From an uncultured Senegalimassilia sp. (lineage in GTDB: Bacteria; Actinomycetota; Coriobacteriia; Coriobacteriales; Eggerthellaceae), in the NCBI GenBank assembly GCA_937925385.1, contig CALEWN010000052.1, positions 1 to 8,544 of the forward strand: a stretch of 8,544 nt of DNA, in the 5' to 3' direction. Position numbers and translations under genes: made by a program. Below the pieces are notes generated by a model. It was not told the origin of the DNA, ran no database searches, and saw nothing but the letters and a program-made list of their open reading frames with translations. This document shows, in pieces, positions 1 through 4,966 of this stretch (position 1 is its first letter; every line of letters starts with the position of its first letter).

Positions 1-242
1 TGCTCGCTCTCATAGCGGACATCGGGGGCGAACTGGGAGAGGTCCGGCAGGCCGAAGTTGTAGAGGGGGACCACGTCGAACATCTCCCAGGCCCGGCGGG
101 TGTCCTCGAGGGTGGTGTCGCCGATCCAGCTCTTGCCGGCCAGCTTGGTGTCGAACCCGGCCCTCGCGCTGATCTGAGGGGAGCAGAGAAATTTTTTCCC
201 GCCGTTTTTCACATAGGAGATCAGCTGTTCTCTGGCAGTCAT
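1..242 (-). CDS. Uroporphyrinogen decarboxylase-like protein, N-terminal part (cut by window edge)
   Basis: About 80 residues are visible, from ATG at 242 running off the left edge. The protein opens MTAREQLISYVKNGG and continues with FLCSPQISARAGFDTKLAG and a segment VVPLYNFGLPDLSQF. This resembles the start of UroD-superfamily proteins of the corrinoid methyltransferase or decarboxylase-like type, which bind a tetrapyrrole or act with a corrinoid protein. That family call is inference from overall resemblance, and no catalytic residue can be checked in so short a piece. The start is well supported: AGGAGGGG lies 8 bases upstream and overlaps the stop of the preceding ORF, so the two are probably translationally linked. 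The preceding ORF also ends in a UroD-like tail, so this looks like a tandem pair. Codon style (AGA, AGG, CCC, GGG) differs somewhat from the rest of the window. Confidence 0.55.
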   Translation of the reverse strand, partial: MTAREQLISYVKNGGKKFLCSPQISARAGFDTKLAGKSWIGDTTLEDTRRAWEMFDVVPLYNFGLPDLSQFAPDVRYESE

Positions 243-255
243 AGAGTGTCCCCTC

Positions 256-852
256 CTAGCAGGAAGCGTTGTGGCGGTCTACGATCTCGCCCACGTATTT
301 GACGCGGTCGATATTGCCGGTGGAGGACATCTCGTCGGAAATACCCAGGATCAGCTTTCCGGCGAACAGGTCGATCAGCTGCTCTGTCTGCTGCTTCAGC
401 ATTTCCAGGGGATACATCTCGTCGAACAGCAAAGCGGCGATGCCGTCTACCAGGCCCACCTGGTCCCCAAAGGCCGCCTTGATCTCCTCTACCGTCACAT
501 CCCCCTGGGGCTTGGGGGTCACGGCCTCGATGGCGTCCAGGCCCGTCTCCTTGGCGTAGGGCAGGATGGTGTCCGTGGCGCCCAGAAGGTTGACGAAGGG
601 CTCTTTGACAGGGAACTTCTCCGAACCGCACAGCACGGAGTGCTCTAGGATGTGAAACACGCCGGTGTCATCGGCCGGAGGGGTGCGGAAGGCGATGGAG
701 AACGCTTTGTTGCGGTCGTCGTTGCGCAGGTATAGAAGCTTTGCGCCGCTTGCCGGATGGGAAAGCGTATAGGCATCGCCGTCGATCTCGGGCAAGGGCT
801 CGGCCGTGAGCACGGTGAACCCGTGCAGTTCCTGGCCTTGTTCAAGGTTCAT
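256..852 (-). CDS. Chimeric ORF: M16C zinc peptidase N-terminus joined to UroD-like C-terminus
   Basis: The 198-residue frame has two unrelated halves. Residues 1-90 match the start of PreP-type M16C metallopeptidases: NDDRNKAFSIAF, then the inverted zinc motif HxxEH at H67-E70-H71 followed by SVLCGSEKFPVKEPFVNLL. Such enzymes are about 950-1000 residues long and continue with a KGS(L/M)QTFLNAMT-like segment, which is absent. From residue 91 the sequence instead reads TILPYAKETGLDAIEAVTP, GDVTVEEIK and LILGISDEMSSTGNIDRVK, typical of the last third of UroD-superfamily proteins. The switch falls near base 583. The start ATG at 852 has a weak AAAGG about 8 bases upstream. The product lacks most of the peptidase domain and most of the UroD barrel, so it is unlikely to be an active enzyme of either kind. 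It is either an assembly join or a real deletion fusion. Confidence 0.7.
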   Translation of the reverse strand: MNLEQGQELHGFTVLTAEPLPEIDGDAYTLSHPASGAKLLYLRNDDRNKAFSIAFRTPPADDTGVFHILEHSVLCGSEKFPVKEPFVNLLGATDTILPYAKETGLDAIEAVTPKPQGDVTVEEIKAAFGDQVGLVDGIAALLFDEMYPLEMLKQQTEQLIDLFAGKLILGISDEMSSTGNIDRVKYVGEIVDRHNASC

Positions 853-978
853 GCAAGCCGCCTTTCTCTTAACTGGTTTCGCCCGCTATTGTCGCACAAC
901 GGCGGCGGCGCCGGGCAAGGCGCCAGAGCTGCTCCGTGGTTTTTCTACCTAGGAAGCGGGGCGTGCCGGCCAATCCTT

Positions 979-984
979 TATAAT
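979..984 (+). promoter_or_regulatory. Possible -10 box for the 1030-2606 gene pair
   Basis: A perfect TATAAT sits about 45 bases before the start codon at 1030, in the gap between divergent genes. No convincing -35 hexamer is seen 16-18 bases upstream, where the sequence is G/C-rich. The call therefore rests on the -10 match and position only. Confidence 0.45.
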
Positions 985-1029
985 CGGGGGCATACACAGC
1001 ATGGAAACGCACAAGGCAGGAGGTTCGGC

Positions 1030-1434
1030 ATGGCGCAAGATCAGCGCTTCTCCCATATCACGGTCAATGCCGGCGATGATGACGATGTGGTCATCCAGGC
1101 GGGCGCTTATGGCCGTCACCAGGGCGAAGATGTTCCCGAAGAGGCTGTTCACGCAAAGCCCGAGCCTCAGGTTGCTCCCGTTGAGGCGCCCAAACCGCAG
1201 CATGCGGCTCAGCAGATGCCTGCCCACGAGCCTGCCGCGAAACCGCATGCCGAACACGCCCGCAAGGCGCAAGCCGCCGATCCCGATAACCGACCGAAGC
1301 CTGCCCATCGTGCAGAGCAGACCCTTGAAGACCTGGATGCGGGCCCCATGTCGGGCATGCAGAAGGCGGTGCTCGTCGGCATCGGCCTTATCATCGTCGC
1401 GGCGGTCGTCTACTTCGCCCTGTTCATGCGCTGA
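1030..1434 (+). CDS. Hypothetical protein with C-terminal membrane anchor
   Basis: This 134-residue protein is not one I recognise. It opens MAQDQRFSHITVNAGDDDDVVIQAG, then has a long, probably disordered segment (about residues 35-105) rich in Pro, Ala, His, Lys and Glu. It ends in one hydrophobic helix (about 111-132, VLVGIGLIIVAAVVYFALF) followed by MR. There is no signal peptide, so the likely topology is tail-anchored with the body in the cytoplasm. The start at 1030 is chosen because GGCAGGAGG ends about 6 bases before it; the frame stays open further upstream, but that stretch overlaps the divergent gene and lacks a ribosome site. It lies 29 bases before the next membrane protein gene, so the two probably form an operon and may act together. 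Confidence 0.8.
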   Translation: MAQDQRFSHITVNAGDDDDVVIQAGAYGRHQGEDVPEEAVHAKPEPQVAPVEAPKPQHAAQQMPAHEPAAKPHAEHARKAQAADPDNRPKPAHRAEQTLEDLDAGPMSGMQKAVLVGIGLIIVAAVVYFALFMR

Positions 1435-1463
1435 TCGGCTGTTTTCAAGAGAAAGGCCTGACC

Positions 1464-2606
1464 ATGTCCAAACATAGCTTCAACATCGCTCGCGGCGCCC
1501 GCAAGCAGCAGCCCGAAAGCGACGCCTCCCTGGGTTTGACCGAGGCGTTCGCGCCCATCGGGGCCGGCGATGCCCCCGAGCCGCGCGCTGCCGCCGACGG
1601 CGATACGTCGCTCGGCCTGACCGAGGCGTTCGCGCCCGTTGCCGCCTCCCATGGCGCCCATGCCGCCGGATTCAGCTATCAAGGCGACACCTCGGAGGAC
1701 TATTCCGACCCGGTGGAGAGCCTCGAGCCGCGCGACGAGCCCGTGTTCGGCGACGAGGTCCCCGCGCCCGCACCCGCTCAAACCCGCGGCCGCCACGGCA
1801 AGCCCGAGCCGGTGGAGCATCCGCATCTCAAGAAGTCGCGCCGCGTGCGCCGCGTGCTCGTGGTGATCGTCGCCTTGCTGGTGGTGCTGGCGTGCGCGCT
1901 GGGGTATTTCGCCTTCCAGCTGTGGAACGAGTCCAGCCGCGCCATGGTGCAGCAGACCCAAGCCCAGCAGCAGTCCACCGACGTGGGCAACCTGTCGCAG
2001 GACAATTCCGGCAAGGACGCGGCAAGCGCCACCACCACCAAGAAGACCGAGGTTCCCAACCTGGTCGGCGTGCTGGGGCAAACCCAGGATGCGGCCGTGA
2101 CCGCGCTTGCCCATGGCGCAACGGTCACGTCCTCCAAGGATGTCAACGAGGAGGGCAATTCCGTGAAGAAAAGCGTCACGGTGGCCCTTACCGCAGAGCC
2201 TGCCGACTCCCGTTCGGGCACGCCTACGGTCTACCTTGGGCTTGATGCCGACGGCAAGGTCATCCAGGCCGGTTACTCCGCCGCCACCGCGTCGCTCGGA
2301 TACGGCTCGCTGAGCTTCGCCGATGCCGTGAAGAACGAGCACATCGTCGAGAAGACGCTGCGCGAGGCGGGCGTGAACGTGGCGGATGGGTCGGCAACGC
2401 TGCCCGCCGATAAGACCTCGTACTCCAGCTACGCATCCGACGGCACCACCCTGGTGAAGGAGAACTGCTCGTTTAGCGGTACCGTCGACATCAACGGCGC
2501 CGCCCATGCCTGGTCGAGCGTGCTTATGTACGATTACAGCACGGCAAACGCCTCGGGCAACCTAGCCGACACCGTCCGCATCATCTATATCTACGTGAAC
2601 GCGTAG
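1464..2606 (+). CDS. Hypothetical single-pass membrane protein with PASTA-like outer segment
   Basis: This 380-residue protein is of unknown function. Residues 1-120 form an acidic, Pro/Ala-rich cytoplasmic region holding a duplicated motif, D-x-SLGLTEAFAP, at residues 20-31 and 47-58. A basic stretch (KKSRRVRR, 123-130) precedes one membrane helix at about 131-152, which suggests an N-in, C-out topology. After a Gln/Ser/Thr-rich linker, residues 197-243 start VPNLVGVLGQTQDAAVTAL, which resembles the first half of a PASTA repeat (VPxLxG with a following Ala/Leu helix). PASTA repeats bind peptidoglycan or beta-lactam-like ligands in other proteins; that role is inference here. The C-terminal 140 residues form a Ser/Thr/Tyr-rich extracytoplasmic domain ending in beta-like VRIIYIYVNA. 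A GAGAAAGG ribosome site precedes ATG 1464. It is probably co-transcribed with the anchored protein upstream. Confidence 0.8.
   Translation: MSKHSFNIARGARKQQPESDASLGLTEAFAPIGAGDAPEPRAAADGDTSLGLTEAFAPVAASHGAHAAGFSYQGDTSEDYSDPVESLEPRDEPVFGDEVPAPAPAQTRGRHGKPEPVEHPHLKKSRRVRRVLVVIVALLVVLACALGYFAFQLWNESSRAMVQQTQAQQQSTDVGNLSQDNSGKDAASATTTKKTEVPNLVGVLGQTQDAAVTALAHGATVTSSKDVNEEGNSVKKSVTVALTAEPADSRSGTPTVYLGLDADGKVIQAGYSAATASLGYGSLSFADAVKNEHIVEKTLREAGVNVADGSATLPADKTSYSSYASDGTTLVKENCSFSGTVDINGAAHAWSSVLMYDYSTANASGNLADTVRIIYIYVNA
1537..1556 (+). repeat. Direct repeat copy 1 (in-frame motif duplication)
   Basis: The 20 bases here recur exactly at 1618-1637. The spacing is 81 bases (27 codons), so the repeat preserves frame and encodes the LTEAFAP part of the duplicated SLGLTEAFAP motif. 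The exact match suggests recent duplication or selection on the peptide. Confidence 0.85.
1618..1637 (+). repeat. Direct repeat copy 2 (in-frame motif duplication)
   Basis: Second copy of the 20-base repeat at 1537-1556, encoding the second LTEAFAP motif in the cytoplasmic region of the same protein. Confidence 0.85.
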
Positions 2607-2613
2607 CTTGCAG

Positions 2614-2635
2614 CCGGCGGCCGGATGGTCGCCGG
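2614..2635 (+). terminator. Weak possible terminator after the membrane protein pair
   Basis: CCGGCG (2614-2619) can pair with CGCCGG (2630-2635) across a 10-base loop, 8 bases after the stop codon at 2606. Only a broken T stretch follows (TGCTATTTG), so termination would be weak or factor-assisted. Confidence 0.3.
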
Positions 2636-2827
2636 TGCTATTTGCGGTCGGGAACCGGGGTTTTGCACTTGACGCGTCGGGACGCAAGAACTTGGTCGAT
2701 GGCCTGGGCTGGAGCTGGGCAGGCCTATCGCGGCGCGTGCTAGCGAGCGGGGGCTTGGATCAGCCTCATGCGGCTTTCGCTTCTTGTGTCCATCTTGTGA
2801 ACGTCGGCCGGCGAAAAGGAAGGTCCC

Positions 2828-2855
2828 TTGCGCTGGTCGGCGTTCGCGCTATAAT
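2828..2855 (+). promoter_or_regulatory. Promoter of infC-rpmI-rplT
   Basis: TTGCGC (2828-2833) and a perfect TATAAT (2850-2855) are 16 bases apart, a good housekeeping sigma promoter. Transcription would start near 2861-2863, giving a leader of about 160 bases before infC. The 200 bases between the previous gene and this promoter show nothing convincing. Confidence 0.7.
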
Positions 2856-2860
2856 AAACG

Positions 2861-2988
2861 AGCTGTTCACAAGCGGGGGCATAGCGCCTCCCACCTAGTT
2901 CGGCGCTTTCAAGCTGCTGATGGGTCGTATGAATACCTGAACATGGTTCGTTCATCACGCCCGCATGCTTGAAGCTGTGGGTTTTTTT
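2861..2988 (+). promoter_or_regulatory. infC operon leader with candidate attenuator
   Basis: The leader ends in an intrinsic terminator: CCCGCA (2960-2965) pairs with TGTGGG (2976-2981) and is followed by seven T (2982-2988). Upstream, TTCAAGCTGC (2908-2917) can pair with 2963-2973, with one bulged base. That pairing uses GCA of the terminator's left arm plus the loop GCTTGAA, so the two structures exclude each other. A separate early hairpin pairs GGGGGC (2875-2880) with GCCTCC (about 2886-2891). In Firmicutes, ribosomal protein L20 controls the same operon through a leader terminator. An analogous control here is inference; the competing pairings are seen directly. Confidence 0.6.
2960..2988 (+). 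terminator. Intrinsic terminator in front of infC (conditional)
   Basis: A six-pair stem (one G-T pair) with a 10-base loop is followed by TTTTTTT, and lies about 32 bases before the infC start. A terminator here with no gene between it and the promoter makes sense only as a regulated attenuator. Confidence 0.65.
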
Positions 2989-3009
2989 ATGCCATGCGAT
3001 ACCGCATGC

Positions 3010-3024
3010 AAGGAAGGAAGGTGA
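3010..3024 (+). promoter_or_regulatory. Purine-rich ribosome binding site of infC, decides the start
   Basis: The stretch AAGGAAGGAAGGTGA is a near copy of the full anti-Shine-Dalgarno complement. Its left part serves GTG 3021 at about 7 bases. Its right part (AAGGTGA, ending 3024) is spaced 5 bases from in-frame ATA 3030. The in-frame ATG codons at 2994 and 3006 have no ribosome site, so they are unlikely starts. Confidence 0.55.
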
Positions 3025-3611
3025 GTGCGATAGCCGCTCAAGAGCCTAGGCTCAACGAACAGATCACGGTGCGCGAGTGCCGCCTGATCGGGTTCGACGG
3101 AACGCAGCTGGGTATCTACCCGGTTGCCCAGGCGCAGCGCGTTGCTGACGACCAGGGGCTTGATCTTGTTGAAATCGCCCCGAATGCGGAACCGCCCGTG
3201 TGCCGCATAATGGATTACGGCAAGTTCAAGTACGATCAGGCCATCAAGGCGAAGCAGGCTCGCAAGAACCAAAGCAAGATCGAGACCAAGGAAATGAAGT
3301 TCCGCCCGAAGATCGATGTGGGGGACTACACCACGAAGAAGAAGCATGTGCTTCGCTTCCTCTCCGCTGGTAACAAGGTCAAGATCACCATCATGTTCCG
3401 CGGCCGCGAGATGGCCCATCCGGAACAGGGCCTGACCATTCTGGAGCGCCTGGCCGACGACCTGAAGGACATTGCGGTCATCGAGAGCCAGCCGAAGATG
3501 GAAGGCCGCAATATGCACATGCTCATCGCCCCGCTTCCCGCAAGCATGGCGGCGAAGAAAAAGAAGGCAAACGACAAGAAAGACGAAGGAAAGGACGAAG
3601 GCAATGCCTAA
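3021..3611 (+). CDS. infC: Translation initiation factor IF-3
   Basis: IF-3 binds the 30S subunit, keeps it apart from 50S, and checks the start codon and initiator tRNA. From GTG 3021 the product is 196 residues, of usual length. The N-terminal domain shows [21 protein letters not shown] and [25 protein letters not shown], the IF-3 signature. The C-terminal domain has [17 protein letters not shown] and [19 protein letters not shown] Lys-rich, charged tail ([16 protein letters not shown]) extends past the usual end. The start is GTG 3021, or possibly ATA 3030; infC often uses a rare start codon so that IF-3 represses its own translation. The stop overlaps the start of rpmI by 8 bases, so the two are translationally coupled. 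Expression is probably controlled by the leader terminator. Confidence 0.95.
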   Translation: MSAIAAQEPRLNEQITVRECRLIGFDGTQLGIYPVAQAQRVADDQGLDLVEIAPNAEPPVCRIMDYGKFKYDQAIKAKQARKNQSKIETKEMKFRPKIDVGDYTTKKKHVLRFLSAGNKVKITIMFRGREMAHPEQGLTILERLADDLKDIAVIESQPKMEGRNMHMLIAPLPASMAAKKKKANDKKDEGKDEGNA

Positions 3612-3801
3612 GATGAAGACCCATCGCGGTACGGCAAAGCGCTTCCGCGTTACCGGCTCCGGCAAGATCATGCGTGCTAAGGCCTACAAGAGCCACATTC
3701 TGACGAAGAAGTCCCAGAAGCGTAAGCGTAATTTCCGTCACGAGACCGAGCTGTCCGCCGCTGACCGTCGCGTCGTGGCCCGCAACCTCGGCCGTCGCTA
3801 A
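3604..3801 (+). CDS. rpmI: 50S ribosomal protein L35 (bL35)
   Basis: A 65-residue basic protein, full length for L35, a component of the large ribosomal subunit. It shows the family's opening [14 protein letters not shown], then [18 protein letters not shown] and KRKRNFR, and ends RNLGRR. The start codon lies inside the last codons of infC (8-base overlap), with AGGACGAAGG upstream, which points to coupled translation. It is the second gene of the conserved infC-rpmI-rplT operon. Confidence 0.97.
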   Translation: MPKMKTHRGTAKRFRVTGSGKIMRAKAYKSHILTKKSQKRKRNFRHETELSAADRRVVARNLGRR

Positions 3802-3825
3802 GTTTTAAAGGAGCAGTGATAATCA

Positions 3826-4179
3826 ATGGCTCGTATCAAGCGTGCAGTCAACGCCAAGAAGAAGCGCCGCACCGTCCTTAACCGTGCAAAGGGTTACTAT
3901 GGTGCCAAGTCCCGTTCCTACACCGCTGCTAAGGAACAGGTCCAGCACTCCCTGCAGTACCAGTACCGCGATCGTCGCAACAAGAAGCGCGAGATCCGTC
4001 GTCTGTGGATCACCCGCATCAACGCCGGCGCCCGTCTGAACGGCATGAGCTACTCCGCCTTCATGAACGGCCTGAAGAAGGCTGGCGTGGAGCTGGACCG
4101 CAAGGTGCTCTCCGATATGGCCATCAACGACCCCGCGGCTTTCACCGCCATCGTCGAGGTGGCCAAGAAGGCCCTGTAA
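3826..4179 (+). CDS. rplT: 50S ribosomal protein L20 (bL20)
   Basis: A 117-residue protein of standard length. L20 binds 23S rRNA early in large-subunit assembly and, in several bacteria, represses its own operon by binding the mRNA. Visible family features are the start [15 protein letters not shown], the basic extension with [37 protein letters not shown] and the helical C-terminal part with [29 protein letters not shown] at 3807-3813 is a strong ribosome site. It is the last gene of the operon, 24 bases after rpmI, and is followed at once by a strong terminator. Confidence 0.97.
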   Translation: MARIKRAVNAKKKRRTVLNRAKGYYGAKSRSYTAAKEQVQHSLQYQYRDRRNKKREIRRLWITRINAGARLNGMSYSAFMNGLKKAGVELDRKVLSDMAINDPAAFTAIVEVAKKAL

Positions 4180-4203
4180 GCTACAATAGCTTCATATATG
4201 CAG

Positions 4204-4235
4204 CACCCCGCTTGGGAATCCAAGCGGGGTGTTTT
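4204..4235 (+). terminator. Strong intrinsic terminator of the infC operon
   Basis: A perfect 12-bp stem (4204-4215 with 4220-4231) closes on a 4-base GAAT loop and is followed by TTTT, 24 bases after the rplT stop. Confidence 0.92.
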
Positions 4236-4484
4236 GCGTTCCGGCGGTGTGTTGCTTCGAGCGTGTTCGATGACCGCTTGTGCGCGGCCTGTTGTGGACA
4301 TGGATTCGATCGGCATTAAGCCGATCGAACCGAAATGTTCGGCTTGCGAGTGGATGCTTTTGAATCGCAAGCACGTTACGGTGCTCGATCCTTCAAGGCT
4401 TGGGGGATAGTGCAGCGTTAAAGGCACGGCCCTTCTTTGCGGGCGTCTTCGCCATCCTTCGGGTGCTCCGGGATTTCGGACGCG
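4236..4484. other. Gene-free gap with three adjacent hairpins
   Basis: No supported gene lies between rplT and the convergent NifX-like gene. The notable content is three inverted repeats placed end to end: TTCGATCGGC/GCCGATCGAA (4305-4314 with 4320-4329, perfect 10 bp, 5-base loop), CCGAA/TTCGG (4330-4334 with 4338-4342, 3-base loop) and GCTTGCGA/TCGCAAGC (4342-4349 with 4365-4372, perfect 8 bp, 15-base loop). None is followed by a T run and I find no good promoter. Bases 4373-4484 hold nothing I can name. Confidence 0.5.
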
Positions 4485-4510
4485 AAAAAAGCGCCCCTTA
4501 AGGGCGCTTT
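4485..4510 (-). terminator. Terminator of the NifX-like gene
   Basis: AAAGCGCCC (4488-4496) pairs with GGGCGCTTT (4502-4510) over a 5-base loop. Read on the minus strand it is followed by a six-T run (4490-4485). It lies 35 bases past the stop of the minus-strand gene at 4545. The plus-strand side has only TTTCC, so it acts mainly on the minus strand. Confidence 0.85.
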
Positions 4511-4544
4511 CCACGTGCCATGCTATCGCGTGGCGCCAAAGCGC

Positions 4545-4877
4545 CTACGATGCCTCCAGCTCTTCGTGCGTTCCGGACAGCGTGCGGCCGATATACGTGC
4601 GTGCGGCAGCGGATGCGGTTCCGGTGTAGCCGGTTTGAACCTCGATGCCGGCCGCTTTCAGGGCCGTCTCAGAGGCTGGATCGATCCTGTTGACGATCAT
4701 GACGCTGACTTCAAGGTCTTTCAGCACCTGAGCCAGCTGAGCCGGAGGGAACGAAAGATTCGGCATGTTCTGGCAATCGGCGAACATGCCACGGTCAACG
4801 CGATAGCACATGAAACTAGAGCTGCGTGCGAACCTTGGCGCCACATCAAGCCCTTGGCAAGCTACCGCTATGCGCAT
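4545..4877 (-). CDS. NifB/NifX-family iron-molybdenum cluster-binding-like protein
   Basis: A 110-residue cytoplasmic protein with the fold signature of the dinitrogenase iron-molybdenum cofactor family (NifX/NafY/MTH1175-like). It starts MRIAVACQGLDVAPRFARSSSF with the usual strand and VAPxF loop. It then has SFPPAQLAQVLKDLEVSVMIVNRID and ends with the ETALKAAGIEVQTGYTGTASAA segment. Three Cys (C8, C24, C35) lie in the N-terminal part and could ligate a metal cluster; that is inference. No nitrogenase gene is present. Stand-alone members are widespread in anaerobes, and most have unknown metal partners. The start at 4877 has a strong AGGAGG 7-12 bases upstream. It follows the helicase gene by about 90 bases, with a hairpin between, and has its own terminator. 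Confidence 0.85.
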   Translation of the reverse strand: MRIAVACQGLDVAPRFARSSSFMCYRVDRGMFADCQNMPNLSFPPAQLAQVLKDLEVSVMIVNRIDPASETALKAAGIEVQTGYTGTASAAARTYIGRTLSGTHEELEAS

Positions 4878-4932
4878 GGCGTCCTCCCTCCTAAAGACGT
4901 ATACACTTTACCGATAGATTACCGGGGTTCTA

Positions 4933-4956
4933 TGCGCCGGCCCCTTAACCGGCGCA
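4933..4956. other. Hairpin between helicase and NifX-like genes
   Basis: TGCGCCGG (4933-4940) and CCGGCGCA (4949-4956) form a perfect 8-bp stem with an 8-base loop, just after the helicase stop on the minus strand. No T run follows on either strand, so it may be a weak or factor-aided terminator, or an mRNA 3' end stabiliser. Confidence 0.45.
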
Positions 4957-4966
4957 ATAGCATCTG

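Noticed and set aside
757..1029. Longer N-terminus for the 1030-1434 gene starting at 757
   Set aside because: It would overlap the divergent M16 start, precede the TATAAT at 979 and lack a ribosome site. AGGAGG directly supports ATG 1030.
1410..2507. Long minus-strand open frame of 365 codons
   Set aside because: Antisense to the membrane protein at 1464-2606, which has a good ribosome site, membrane helix and ordered domains. The minus frame has none of these.
2607..2827. A small gene between the membrane protein and the infC promoter
   Set aside because: Open frames here have no ribosome site and no recognisable family, and run across the infC promoter and leader; I treat the stretch as non-coding.
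2994..3020. ATG 2994 or ATG 3006 as the infC start
   Set aside because: Neither has a ribosome site. The first lies 5 bases after the terminator T run, and the strong purine tract follows both.
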